DNA of 64,000 nt from positions 23,830-87,829 of the forward strand of contig NZ_JNBA01000009.1 in assembly GCF_000760295.1 (NCBI RefSeq), in the 5' to 3' direction. The notes under the pieces were generated by a model that was given only the letters and a program-made list of their open reading frames with translations, did no database searches and was not told the origin of the DNA. Source of the DNA: Prochlorococcus sp. MIT 0701 (lineage in GTDB: Bacteria > Cyanobacteriota > Cyanobacteriia > PCC-6307 > Cyanobiaceae). Position numbers and translations under genes: made by a program. Positions 21,999 to 29,868 of this stretch are shown in pieces; position 1 is the first letter of the stretch, and each line of letters opens with the position of its first letter.

Positions 21999-22205
21999 CG
22001 AGGTCATTCTCCTATTCACTCAGCCTAGACAAAAGGTGCCCCCCTCCCAAGAGGGAAGCAGTTTTTCGGCATCAAGGTTAAAAAGAACACCCTCAACCGA
22101 CGTCCTTAAACCCAAGACGAATTCTTGGGTATCTACGACCTCAGACTGACAAGCAATTTCAAGCAAGGCGAAATCCAAGCTTCAACAAACAAAGCGGCCC
22201 CTCCC

Positions 22206-22478
22206 TCAGGTGCCTCCATTGCAGAAACGAACTGCTGCAGAGACGCTCTTACCGCTGTTCCTTGTCTCTTCAATACAGGCATTAAAAAACTTTGCTTCCT
22301 GCTTAAGCGGATACAACTTGATCGCAATTGCCAAAAGAGCAAATGCTGCTATCCACCTGGCGGCTAAACCTCCAGCCCCAAATGCATACCAAAGGATCCG
22401 CCTACTACCGGAGGAGCTCGCGCATTTCTTGGATTTCTTGGTCTTCTTGCCCTTTCCGTTACCGTTGTCCTTTGCCAT
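22206..22478 (-). CDS. Small membrane protein, 90 aa
   Basis: The first 25 residues are a lysine- and serine-rich tail, then a transmembrane helix (GGLAARWIAAFALLAIAIKL) followed by a short conserved-looking domain with two cysteines (FFNACIEETRNSGKSVSAAV then RFCNGGT). The ATG is clear. Proteins of this design are frequent in marine picocyanobacteria, but no function is known to me. Confidence 0.65.
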   Translation of the reverse strand: MAKDNGNGKGKKTKKSKKCASSSGSRRILWYAFGAGGLAARWIAAFALLAIAIKLYPLKQEAKFFNACIEETRNSGKSVSAAVRFCNGGT

Positions 22479-22764
22479 TGAATCAGTGATGATTAAGCAA
22501 ACACTAGGCTCTTCGAGCTCAAAGCAGCTTTAGGTCTTCCAAAAGACCGCCAGGATAGTAGAGCAAGACCAGATCAATATTCCTAGCAGCACTTCACTCA
22601 CTCCTTAACAGCCATGAATTTGCCTTGATGAAATTGGAGTGCTTTGTCCTGACTGATCCAGGTGGCAGTGGGCAGCTCACCAATCCAAACGAAGACCCAG
22701 GGGAAGGGCCTCATGCTTTGCAGGAATAAACAAAGATCATGGATTGAGCTATACCCCCTTCAGA

Positions 22765-23031
22765 TCACCATGCAATCAAAGACACACCTGCAAGCAAGAG
22801 TGTTGTAACTACAAAGCCAATCCCAAAGATAATTGCCCCTATTCCTGTATTCCAATAAATAGACATGTTTAGCAACTCATCTCCTTCCTTTAAAGATTGA
22901 TCTGAGGATGAGCCCAACTGAAAAGACACATAGTCATTGATCCATACCTGTGTTGCTGATCGATAGGGTGATTCGGTCGTCACAAAATCGACCACCTCTA
23001 TGACTCTCTCTTTAATTGTCGCTCGTGTCAC
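22765..23031 (-). CDS. Small membrane protein, 88 aa, paralogous to its neighbour
   Basis: The frame starts at GTG 23031, immediately after the stop codon of the upstream 53-aa gene. The soluble N terminus (about 50 aa) is followed by SIYWNTGIGAIIFGIGFVVT and a hydrophobic tail. That C-terminal half matches the neighbouring short protein almost position by position (Y-NTGI-A-IF--GF-V---L-A---LIA), so the two arose by duplication. No family is known to me. Confidence 0.6.
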   Translation of the reverse strand: MTRATIKERVIEVVDFVTTESPYRSATQVWINDYVSFQLGSSSDQSLKEGDELLNMSIYWNTGIGAIIFGIGFVVTTLLLAGVSLIAW

Positions 23032-23193
23032 TTATACAACCGCCCTTGCAATCAAGGTGATAGCAGCAAACAGAACCGCTGAAACGAGGAATCCAACCGC
23101 GAAAATACCTGCAACTATGCCTGTATTCAAATAAACGGAGACAGTCGCTAACTCCTGTCCTTTTTTTTCTGCCACTGCTTTTTTCTCTGCCAC
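23032..23193 (-). CDS. Small membrane protein, 53 aa, paralogue of the downstream gene
   Basis: Reading from GTG 23193 gives a lysine-rich start (VAEKKAVAEKKGQELATVSV) and one long hydrophobic helix (TGIVAGIFAVGFLVSAVLFA). It is too short for many gene finders. The stop TAA abuts the GTG of the 88-aa paralogue, making a two-gene unit. The shared motif supports both as real genes. Confidence 0.5.
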   Translation of the reverse strand: MAEKKAVAEKKGQELATVSVYLNTGIVAGIFAVGFLVSAVLFAAITLIARAVV

Positions 23194-23572
23194 TGGATGA
23201 CGCTGAAGGAATCAATATCCTATAACCCCACCTCTTTGGATTACTTGTGACCCGCTCTGCAGAGCCTTCCCTTAAGGACGCCAGTACTACTAACGCCTTA
23301 ATCGCATCGTCAATGGCTTAAGCAGAGAAGTAGAGATCTCAAGCAGGGCAATTAGGACTGCATCAAGACTGTGAATGGACCAAGCTGACGCCTTTCTGCA
23401 AATGGAGAGGATTTGGACTGCCACTCAAAGAAAGCTAAGGCAAGCAAAAATGAGAACGATCACGGAATCAGCCAGGATTGAACTTTTCATTTGCTTTGCA
23501 GCTAAAAAACTGGTCTTTTCCGAGAAGTATCAAAACCTAGGCAAGCTCCTGCGCCCATCCCACCTCCAACTC

Positions 23573-23888
23573 TCATCGCTTAATCCACTGCTTGCATCGC
23601 ATGTTGAGATGCTCCCCTTGATTGATGAGTTTTTGATGGACAGGGCAAATCAACAGGGTGATGCACTGCTTGGCACAGGCATAACGGAAGTGGTTACAGG
23701 TCATGCAAACGTCACCAGAGCGTGGACATTCAAGTGCTCCGCAGTCGAAATACTCCCAACCTTCCACCTCAGCTGCAGCATCAAGCTCAGGAGCAACTTT
23801 TATGTTTCTGACACACCCCAAGAGCAAGCAGGCCCACTAAAGAAGAAACGGCAATCCACTTGGCAAGCACCTTTGCCTCAATGATCAT
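23573..23888 (-). pseudogene. Cysteine-rich lipoprotein gene with a frameshift at a G4 run
   Basis: Two minus-strand frames join into one sensible protein if one G is removed from the run at 23816-23819. The first frame (from ATG 23888) gives a signal (MIIEAKVLAKWIAVSSLVGL), and the joined sequence creates a perfect lipobox LALG|C. The second frame continues with a domain of about 60 residues holding nine cysteines (DCGALECPRSGDVCMTCNHF, then YACAKQC, ICPVHQ, MRCKQW), which looks like a metal-binding module. As written the gene is broken; a TTG at 23827 could start a truncated form lacking the signal. It may be a recent mutation, a sequencing error or a slippage site. Confidence 0.6.
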
Positions 23889-24115
23889 GGCCACCTCATT
23901 CGTGACAAGAGAGCTCAACCCGCTTTGAATGCTGACCCTTGCACCACAACACAACAGGTTCTCCCCCCCATAAAGAGCCTTAGGGTCAAGCCTGAAATAG
24001 GGCACCGCATCGGATGCCCTATTTCAGGCCTCATTTTCTGAGTATCTGCATCTAGAACTCCTAAATCAATCCTGAGCTGTCGGAATCAAAGCATCAGCAA
24101 GTAAAGCCGACCCAT

Positions 24116-24705
24116 TTGATTGACATTCAAGCGCTTAGGCAAAGCCCCCCTGCCAGCACTTCACGTCAGAGCGCCGAGCCTCAAGCTGAGGCATTCAATC
24201 AAGCAGAGTGCTGTCTTGCCTTTCACGAGACCATAAGCACTAGGGTGAAAGAAGTTGGCAGACCACAACTGCAAATTGCTTTGGCAGCAATCGATGAAGG
24301 TGATGAATTGGTGGTCGTGAAGTTGAACCGACTAGAACGAAACCAAGTGGAGGTGATTGCAAGGCTCCACGACCTTCAAAAGCAAGGCATCCATATCAAA
24401 GCACTGGATGGTCTGATCAACACAAGAGCATGAGGCAAGTTTGCGCAAGCCCTTCTTGGACTTCTTTCTGGTCTTGCTGAAGTAGAGCATTCGCTGACCC
24501 GTGACAAAACACTTGAGCAGATTCAGCACCGCTTGAAAACAGGAGGGAAAGTTGGAGGACGACCCAAGACAACTGCTGCAAAGGAGAGTTTGGTGCTTAG
24601 GTTGAGGGATGAAGGGTGCTCTTTTCGTTCCATCAGAAAACAAACAGGTCTTGCACTCTCATCAATCCGCAGGATCATCATGAAAAAGGAAGCATTAGCA
24701 GCATG
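24116..24705 (+). pseudogene. Serine recombinase (resolvase/invertase), broken by an in-frame TGA
   Basis: The frame reads ETISTRVKEVGRPQLQIALA, DELVVVKLNRLERNQVEVIA and GIHIKALDGLINTRA, then TGA at 24431-24433, and continues in the same frame with GKFAQALLGLLSGLAEVEHS, GGKVGGRPKTTAAKESLVLR and a helix-turn-helix SFRSIRKQTGLALSSIRRII. It is closely related to the intact recombinase at 31027-31611, where the position of the TGA holds a leucine codon. The N terminus with the catalytic serine is also unrecognisable (GYAR-S lost). This is therefore a decayed paralogue left from an earlier element. Confidence 0.88.
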
Positions 24706-24843
24706 AACCTGATCGAAGCACACAAGAGATCTATTGAACGTGAAAAGAAGAAGCTTGGGGTTTCTGACTATGGGTTGCTCTGGATTTCCTTCCTAAGAGG
24801 AGCATTTGTCGCCCTGATCATTGAGAGGTTAATCGTCCATTAA
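24702..24843 (+). CDS. Small membrane protein coupled to the recombinase pseudogene
   Basis: The ATG lies in the stop of the recombinase frame (ATGA overlap). The 46-residue product has a charged N terminus (MNLIEAHKRSIEREKKKLGV) and a hydrophobic segment (LLWISFLRGAFVALIIERLI). The intact recombinase at 31 kb is likewise followed by an overlapping small hydrophobic-protein gene, so the arrangement seems to be part of the module. Function unknown. Confidence 0.45.
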
Positions 24844-25019
24844 TGAAAACAGTCTTACTTGGCGTCATCCTTGCCCTTCTCTGGTCTTCGCCTCAATCAA
24901 GAAACACAACAGCCAATGGTCTAAGGATGGCGGCAAACTGGTTGGATCCAAAGGAGGAACCAACAAAGAACCCCACACACATAAAAATCCCCAACCCCTT
25001 ATATGTTGAGCAAGAATAA
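24843..25019 (+). CDS. Small secreted protein, 58 aa
   Basis: The ATG overlaps the previous stop (TAATG). The product begins with a signal-peptide-like segment (MKTVLLGVILALLWSSPQS) and continues with a short polar, proline-rich tail (NWLDPKEEPTKNPTHIKIP). It is too short for standard gene calling. Coupled spacing with the gene before supports it. No family recognised. Confidence 0.4.
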   Translation: MKTVLLGVILALLWSSPQSRNTTANGLRMAANWLDPKEEPTKNPTHIKIPNPLYVEQE

Positions 25020-25246
25020 AAATAGAGCTCATTTCTAATTAAGAGATCAAAACTATTCAATGGCCTCTATAATTCGAGATGAGCAAGCTTTAAAAAAGGC
25101 GGCAGAGCAAAAACCACCCTCCCCCTACGCTGTTGGAATGGGAATTCTACTTAAACCATTTTCATATTTGCTCTTATTTCCTACCCATTGAATAAATAAG
25201 AGCATCAGCGATGTTAGTTTAAGCAAAGTTGGTTTATTGCCCTCAT

Positions 25247-25513
25247 ATGAAAGACGCTGATGAGCAAGTTTTAAGCGAAGAGAGGAAAGAGGAATGGCGA
25301 GATCATGTTCTTCAAGAAATAGTTAATTTTCTTGGGTCCCGCAAGGAGGAAATTTATGAGAACTACGCCAAGCAGAGCGAAGGAAGACTCTCCAAAGAAG
25401 TGATTGAGGATGAAGGATTGATGGACTTTGAACTCGCGATTACTTTCCTACGAGACAAGAAAAAATGGTTTGGACTTGGCTCCGGTTTCTTCAAGGCTAA
25501 TCTCATTCGTTAA
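25247..25513 (+). CDS. Small acidic hypothetical protein
   Basis: I take ATG 25247 (88 aa); a TTG at 25229 would add six residues. The product is highly charged and helical (DEQVLSEERKEEWRDHVLQE, then KQSEGRLSKEVIEDEGLMDF), with no signal or membrane span. It lies just outside the left end of the integrated element. No family recognised. Confidence 0.4.
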   Translation: MKDADEQVLSEERKEEWRDHVLQEIVNFLGSRKEEIYENYAKQSEGRLSKEVIEDEGLMDFELAITFLRDKKKWFGLGSGFFKANLIR

Positions 25514-25628
25514 GTTAATGGAATGGTTACAACGTTGGATGAGAAGTAGCCCAACTCCCCTTCCGCTTTTGCAGAGAACTAAGACGAGAACACGCCAGTT
25601 ACTGCAACTTGCTTGGAGGACATTGTCG

Positions 25629-25659
25629 AAGGCGGCACCCAGATTCGAACTGGGGATAA
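25629..25659 (-). repeat. Left attachment site (attL), tRNA-Cys 3' fragment
   Basis: Thirty-one bases identical to 32384-32414, covering the acceptor 3' strand and the T-arm of tRNA-Cys. The sequence departs from the tRNA after GGGGATAA, so no functional tRNA remains at this end. Confidence 0.93.
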
Positions 25660-25707
25660 GTTTCTAAAAATGCGGATATAACTGGGATTATAGGTAGGAA
25701 AAGCGCC

Positions 25708-25730
25708 GATTCACCTTCCACTCACCTTCC
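25708..25730 (+). repeat. Probable integrase arm-type sites, left end
   Basis: Two head-to-tail copies of a CTCACCTTCC-like unit spaced by ten bases, inside a 23-bp block that recurs with one mismatch at 32298-32320. Position just inside the attachment site and before the integrase gene suits integrase arm binding. Confidence 0.6.
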
Positions 25731-25794
25731 AGTCGCGCTAAAAAGAACACTCCCAGACCTTCACGTTCAGAGGTCTGCAGAAGGTGACTTCAAG

Positions 25795-27177
25795 GTGCCC
25801 CGCTCTCTTCCCGATAACTGGTCGAACCTGAGCGTCTCGGACTTGGGCATCAAGGGTTCGTTCCCCAACAACCTGAAAATCAAGAGGGTCGCGAGGAGCG
25901 AAAACCTCTACGCGTCCTGGTTGCCCGACGCCGAGGCGGATACACGTCCGAATCAGGGAAGGAGCGGCAAGACCAACAAAAGAGTGCCGCTAACGGCATC
26001 TATGGGGACCTCTGACCCGCTTGAAGCAGGGAAACGGGCAGTTGAGTGGGTTGGCAAGCAGCAGCGCGCTCAAGAGGCGCAGAAGGCGGAGAGAGGAAAC
26101 AACCTCGGCGTCTATTGGGACAGTTGGTTCGCCAACGAGTGCAGAACCAGAGAGACGAAGCGCAACTTCACCAGGTGGAAGCGTGATGAGCGCCTGAAGT
26201 GGGAGGGCGAGGCATATGGGATTAAGCACCAACCCTGGGCGCTCAAATCTGTTGAAGACATCACCGCCCTCGACTTTGAGGACTACTGGCGAGTGCTGGA
26301 TGCACGCAGAACCGCCAAAAACGATATGGGCGGCACCAAAGCAGCACAGAAGACCCTGATTCGGAAACTGCTGCGGGAAGCAAGAAGCGACCACCCCCGC
26401 CTAAGCATTCCCGAGTTTCCGACCATCACCCGTCAGACAGAGCAGGTGGTGCATTTGAAGAAGTCCGACTGGGAGCGCCTGGTCAAAAAGGTGGTGGAAC
26501 TCTCTGGAGGTGCTGCAAGGAAGCAACTAAGCGCCAAGCAATACGAGGCACTTCAGTTCTCCAAGGCGAAGAGACAGTCCCAACGGAACTGGGTGGACCT
26601 CTACGACGCGTTGCACCTGCTCTGGTTCTTCCATCTACGAGCAGAGGACCTCCCACGCCTGCGGGCGGAATGGTTCAGCGACACAGGCGATGACGAAATC
26701 ATCTGCCTACTGGAGGAGACCAAAGGCAATCGCCACAAGCACGAAACTCGCTCTTATCGGGTCGATGCTCCCTCGAACTGGAGACGCTTGGCACAGAGGA
26801 AACCGAGCGGTTATTTGGTCTTCCCTCACATCGTCAGACCCAAAGGAAATCCAGCAGAGAGTTCTGTTCTCGACAACTTCAACGACCTCCTACGCACAGC
26901 GATGGATGCCTGTGACCCGCCAATCCCGTCGAAGGGGATGACAGCAACCAACATCCGTCACACAGCATTCCGACTGATGCTTGAGGAAGTTCCTGCACTA
27001 GGACGACCTCCACTCATCCATTCCTTTGCAGAAAATGGAATGACCTCAGCAGCGATGCTGGAGAGAACGTATCTGAAATACATCGACCAAGAGAGCACCG
27101 CCAAGAAGGTCAGAGCACAAACAAAATCAAGCGAATGGTCCCTTCAAAAGAGAGCAGAGAAGCAGAAGGGCGTGTGA
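25795..27177 (+). CDS. int: Tyrosine recombinase (integrase) of the tRNA-Cys element
   Basis: The 460-aa protein starts at GTG 25795. The N-terminal 210 residues are an arm- and core-binding region; the catalytic domain follows. Visible catalytic candidates are Arg282 (FHLRAEDLPRLRAEWF), Lys310 in the hairpin (LLEETKGNRH), Arg388-His389 (TNIRHTAFRLM), and nucleophile Tyr426 (MLERTYLKYID). The IRHTAFR spelling, with no histidine three residues before the second arginine, is typical of a group of cyanobacterial integrases. It presumably inserts the element at the 3' end of tRNA-Cys. A terminator follows at 27181-27205. Confidence 0.9.
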   Translation: MPRSLPDNWSNLSVSDLGIKGSFPNNLKIKRVARSENLYASWLPDAEADTRPNQGRSGKTNKRVPLTASMGTSDPLEAGKRAVEWVGKQQRAQEAQKAERGNNLGVYWDSWFANECRTRETKRNFTRWKRDERLKWEGEAYGIKHQPWALKSVEDITALDFEDYWRVLDARRTAKNDMGGTKAAQKTLIRKLLREARSDHPRLSIPEFPTITRQTEQVVHLKKSDWERLVKKVVELSGGAARKQLSAKQYEALQFSKAKRQSQRNWVDLYDALHLLWFFHLRAEDLPRLRAEWFSDTGDDEIICLLEETKGNRHKHETRSYRVDAPSNWRRLAQRKPSGYLVFPHIVRPKGNPAESSVLDNFNDLLRTAMDACDPPIPSKGMTATNIRHTAFRLMLEEVPALGRPPLIHSFAENGMTSAAMLERTYLKYIDQESTAKKVRAQTKSSEWSLQKRAEKQKGV

Positions 27178-27180
27178 CAG

Positions 27181-27205
27181 TTTTCCCCTCTATAAGAGGG
27201 GTTTG
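27181..27205 (+). terminator. Hairpin terminator after the integrase gene
   Basis: CCCCTC and GAGGGG form a perfect six-base-pair stem around TATAA, followed by GTTTG. It starts 4 nt after the integrase stop codon. Confidence 0.65.
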
Positions 27206-27492
27206 AAAAGCGTCAAAACGAACGCCGAGAACCCTTTCCACCACTCAATACCTGCCACTTATTTACGCACAGATATAGGGTCCAAATAAACTGTCCCACA
27301 CCAGGCAGATTCACCCAATAAACGCCGTATAATATGTCTATCGAAACGAAGGGCGAACACCTTCCTCTGCGGTATATAAATCAAATACACGCCACCGCGC
27401 TTGCCGCCCTGGCGAAGTCAATAAACTGACTATAAACCCTACGCAGAAGACTGCGAGAACAACGTACCCATACTGCTTTTCCAGGAAATCAA
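27206..27492 (+). promoter_or_regulatory. Upstream region of the zinc-ribbon gene pair
   Basis: This AT-rich stretch without ORFs contains TATAAT at 27328-27333, a good -10 candidate; no clear -35 box precedes it. It presumably drives the 104-aa and zinc-ribbon genes. Confidence 0.35.
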
Positions 27493-27807
27493 ATGAACGC
27501 ACAAGAACTCTATTCTGAACTCTCCGCTTGGATGAGAGATTCTGATGTTATTCCAAGTGATTGGGAAGAGGTTATCTGGGAGTATCTAAATGAGGAATAC
27601 TCCGAAGATGTGGCAGACAACTTCACCGAACAGGTAATGGACCTATTTGGAGTCAAGAAGCAGTCCCAAAAAACTATTCAGGAATGGTTGTCCGAATGTC
27701 CCACTTCCTGGAATATGGAGTACCACGAAGATTTTGGCAAAATGTGCTTTTTCATTCGTGAAGAGAACGAAGACGAAAAATCTTTCGTTGAAGCATTCAA
27801 CTGCTGA
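27493..27807 (+). CDS. Acidic hypothetical protein of the element, 104 aa
   Basis: The product is strongly acidic and aromatic (SDWEEVIWEYLNEEYSEDVA, later REENEDEKSFVEAFN), with no basic patch, signal or membrane span. Small acidic proteins in mobile elements are sometimes DNA mimics or inhibitors, but nothing here proves that. The stop overlaps the start of the zinc-ribbon gene (TGATG), so they form one unit. Confidence 0.65.
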   Translation: MNAQELYSELSAWMRDSDVIPSDWEEVIWEYLNEEYSEDVADNFTEQVMDLFGVKKQSQKTIQEWLSECPTSWNMEYHEDFGKMCFFIREENEDEKSFVEAFNC

Positions 27808-28247
27808 TGCAGTCACCAGAGCAACTACTGCAGCGCCTTTATGGACGCTTCCCTGGATGGAGAAAGACCCAGGAAAATACTGCCTATCGGTTCAGGTGTC
27901 CCTACTGCCAGCACAGCACCGATACGCGTGCTCATAAGCACAAGGGATACATCCATCCAGACCAGGGACGACCAGGAAGGTTTCGCTTCAAGTGCCACAA
28001 CTGTGGCGAACACAAATCACTACTGGACTTCGTGAAGGAGCAAGCGCCCGACTTGCTTCTGTCGCCTGCAGCACCCTCAGAGACGGTCTCTGAACCCTCT
28101 GAGAGCAGCAGTAGCGGTCAGAAGGTGACCAAGTTGCCAAGGGGTCAGAGCGTCTCGGACAACCTCTGGAGGTCCAGGCATATGCCCAGGCATCTTTACA
28201 GGGGTAATCCGAGAACCATTAAGAGCAACAACGAAGACAGGGACTGA
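27807..28247 (+). CDS. Phage-type zinc-ribbon protein (primase-like zinc domain)
   Basis: The 146-aa product has two cysteine pairs framing a basic loop: RCPYCQHSTDTRAHKHKGYI and FRFKCHNCGEHKSLLDFVKE. This four-cysteine ribbon of about 45 residues resembles the zinc-binding domains of phage primases and related cyanophage proteins. The C-terminal 70 residues are serine- and arginine-rich, and no primase catalytic domain follows. It may load or regulate replication of the element, or be a remnant of a longer primase. The stop codon lies inside the following terminator hairpin. Confidence 0.7.
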   Translation: MQSPEQLLQRLYGRFPGWRKTQENTAYRFRCPYCQHSTDTRAHKHKGYIHPDQGRPGRFRFKCHNCGEHKSLLDFVKEQAPDLLLSPAAPSETVSEPSESSSSGQKVTKLPRGQSVSDNLWRSRHMPRHLYRGNPRTIKSNNEDRD

Positions 28248-28264
28248 AGAGTCTCTGTCTTTTT
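28236..28264 (+). terminator. Intrinsic terminator overlapping the stop of the zinc-ribbon gene
   Basis: A nine-base-pair stem (GACAGGGAC with GTCTCTGTC, one G-T pair) around TGAAGA is followed by five T residues. The TGA stop codon of the gene is in the loop. Confidence 0.8.
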
Positions 28265-28623
28265 CTTTGCCTCTAACAAAATCATTTATCCTTGTTTGAT
28301 AACAATCGTTTATCAATGGTCTTTTCTGGCAGATAACTCTTATACATAGAGGTGAAGAATATGATGATTCATCTTCAAGTCCATTCTTGAAGAGGACTTG
28401 AAACCTCAGAGACTAAATAGTTGCAAGAGGTTTGACTTCCGCGTTCCATCCGCATAAGAAGTTTTCTGGATACCTTCTGTTCTTATTTTGACCAGAAGTT
28501 CATCAAATGGATATTATTGTTGAAATAAAGGGATTTACCTTGTCCCCTTAGTGTGTTGTCTATCAGTAGATTGTTTCATCCAGAACCTCTTTTTTGTTGT
28601 ATGTATTTCCACTAGAAAGGATT
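28265..28623 (+). promoter_or_regulatory. AT-rich control region with inverted repeats
   Basis: About 360 bp without ORFs. It contains a perfect inverted repeat, TTGATAA (28296-28302) and TTATCAA (28310-28316), with further TTTATC and GATAA half-sites nearby (28284-28290 and 28332-28336). TTATACAT near 28339 could be a -10 box. With ribbon-helix-helix-like genes directly downstream, this may be an operator region; an origin is also possible. Confidence 0.45.
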
Positions 28624-28794
28624 ATGAACCAAACAAAGACTCCCTCTTCAAATGTTTCGTTTAACTCTAGAGAGGTTCCTTATTTTCGTGCTTTAGAGCA
28701 GGACTTGGTGCGTAAGACAAAGATGACTAAATCCGCTGTCTATAAACAGGCGCTTAAGGAGTATCACGGCAAACACTTTACCCATCAAATGTGA
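28624..28794 (+). CDS. Small ribbon-helix-helix-like DNA-binding protein, 56 aa
   Basis: The start at ATG 28624 is preceded by AGAAAGG at good distance, so I prefer it to an upstream TTG. The protein has one short strand (SNVSFNSREV) followed by two helices (YFRALEQDLVRKTKMTKSAV, KQALKEYHG), the order of an Arc/CopG fold. It would bind DNA as a dimer, and the TTGATAA palindrome upstream is a candidate target. The next ATG is 1 nt after its stop. Confidence 0.55.
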   Translation: MNQTKTPSSNVSFNSREVPYFRALEQDLVRKTKMTKSAVYKQALKEYHGKHFTHQM

Positions 28795-28795
28795 A

Positions 28796-29101
28796 ATGAA
28801 TATCAATACGCTCGTGAGCATTCGTAAATGGTACGAAGACCAGTTAGAACCATTAAAAGGGTCTCCTGGTCACTCAACTGTTAGGCGATATATCTATCAG
28901 CGTATTAATGAAATCAATATGATTTTGTTTTCGCAGGATGAGCAAGAGACCTTGAGGTCACTTGATGCTTTGTTCTTGCTTGAACCGATAAGTAGAAATG
29001 CATCCCCAGTCAATCCTGATATCAATACAACCTATGAGGTGACCGATGAAGAGACACCCGATTTCGTTTTCAACCTTTGCAGCAGAAGCAAAGGCGTCTA
29101 A
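28796..29101 (+). CDS. Hypothetical protein of the element, 101 aa
   Basis: The first 65 residues are helical and charged (IRKWYEDQLEPLKGSPGHST, QRINEINMILFS); the rest is acidic and probably flexible. It starts 1 nt after the RHH-like gene and its end overlaps the next gene by 56 nt, as in tightly packed phage operons. No family recognised. Confidence 0.6.
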   Translation: MNINTLVSIRKWYEDQLEPLKGSPGHSTVRRYIYQRINEINMILFSQDEQETLRSLDALFLLEPISRNASPVNPDINTTYEVTDEETPDFVFNLCSRSKGV

Positions 29102-29357
29102 GACTAAGCAAGAAAAGCGAAGGAAGAAAATCAGCAAACTCCAGAGCAGAACTGGCGGTTCTGAGGAACTCTGGTCTGGACTTGAAGGCAAGGAATACAG
29201 CAATCCAGCAGACCTCAACTGGAAAGCAAAGGACACCTATACAGAGCAGTTCCTGGACCGCTTAAGAGACTTGCTCAGGACTAATACAGAGATGACCCCG
29301 CTTGAGGTCACACAGCGTCTCTACATCATTTACGACGAAACTATTGGACAACGATGA
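29046..29357 (+). CDS. Hypothetical protein of the element, 103 aa
   Basis: This basic protein has a lysine-rich N terminus (AAEAKASKTKQEKRRKKISK) and a helical C terminus (YTEQFLDRLRDLLRTNTEMT, VTQRLYIIYDE). It overlaps the genes on both sides, and the 3' end shares an ATGA with the following small gene. No family recognised. Confidence 0.55.
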   Translation: MKRHPISFSTFAAEAKASKTKQEKRRKKISKLQSRTGGSEELWSGLEGKEYSNPADLNWKAKDTYTEQFLDRLRDLLRTNTEMTPLEVTQRLYIIYDETIGQR

Positions 29358-29500
29358 TGAATATCAAGATTAACCGACTCAACGAACGATACCTCAGAGA
29401 GATGATTCAAAAGAACTCTAGATATGGTTCTATGGAGTCCCTTGTCAATGAAGCAGTAGACCAGTTCTATCAGCAAGAAAAGAAACGAAGATTTAAGTGA
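29354..29500 (+). CDS. Second ribbon-helix-helix-like protein, 48 aa
   Basis: Two ATGs in tandem begin the frame inside the previous stop. The sequence shows a short strand (MNIKINRLNERYL) and two helices (REMIQKNSRYGSMESLVNEA, VDQFYQQEKKRR), matching the ParD/CopG pattern with a Gly-Ser turn between helices. It is too short for standard gene finders. No toxin gene is evident next to it, so a regulatory role is more likely than an antitoxin role, though this is open. Confidence 0.5.
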   Translation: MMNIKINRLNERYLREMIQKNSRYGSMESLVNEAVDQFYQQEKKRRFK

Positions 29501-29511
29501 TTTTAGAATGA

Positions 29512-29868
29512 TTGGATGATACAAATCATTTTCAAGTCGGTAAATTCAAAGTAATCTTTGAAATCGTGCTTGATGACAGCGACAGGAATGGAAAAACGCT
29601 GTCGCATATGAGGGAACTCATCTTCAAGCATGACAATCAGGAAGATCCAGCATCTGCTTTGAAGGACTTCTATGAGCAATTCCAGGAGATGGCGATTCTC
29701 GGGAACAGCGTTAATGATTTTCCTGCACTTATTTTTATAGTATTTGCAATGGGAGAAGTCGGTCGCTTTGAATTTAATGCAAAAGATGCATGGTTTGCAT
29801 CATTCTTCGCACGAAATCGCCCTAAGTGTATAATAGAATCAAACCACAGTTCAAGTGCATCATGTTAA
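29512..29868 (+). CDS. Hypothetical protein of the element, 118 aa
   Basis: The frame starts at TTG 29512. The N-terminal half is beta-like (FQVGKFKVIFEIVLDDSDRN), the second half helical with a hydrophobic patch (DFPALIFIVFAMGEVGRFEF). The last codons overlap the next gene. No family recognised. Confidence 0.5.
   Translation: MDDTNHFQVGKFKVIFEIVLDDSDRNGKTLSHMRELIFKHDNQEDPASALKDFYEQFQEMAILGNSVNDFPALIFIVFAMGEVGRFEFNAKDAWFASFFARNRPKCIIESNHSSSASC

Noticed and set aside
23375..23884. Forward 169-codon ORF
   Set aside because: It lies opposite the cysteine-rich lipoprotein frame, whose lipobox and cysteine motifs are far more convincing; the forward ORF has no protein-like pattern.
29354..29500. 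Toxin-antitoxin system around the ParD-like small protein
   Set aside because: Neither neighbour resembles a RelE/ParE or other known toxin by inspection, so only an RHH-like regulator is called.
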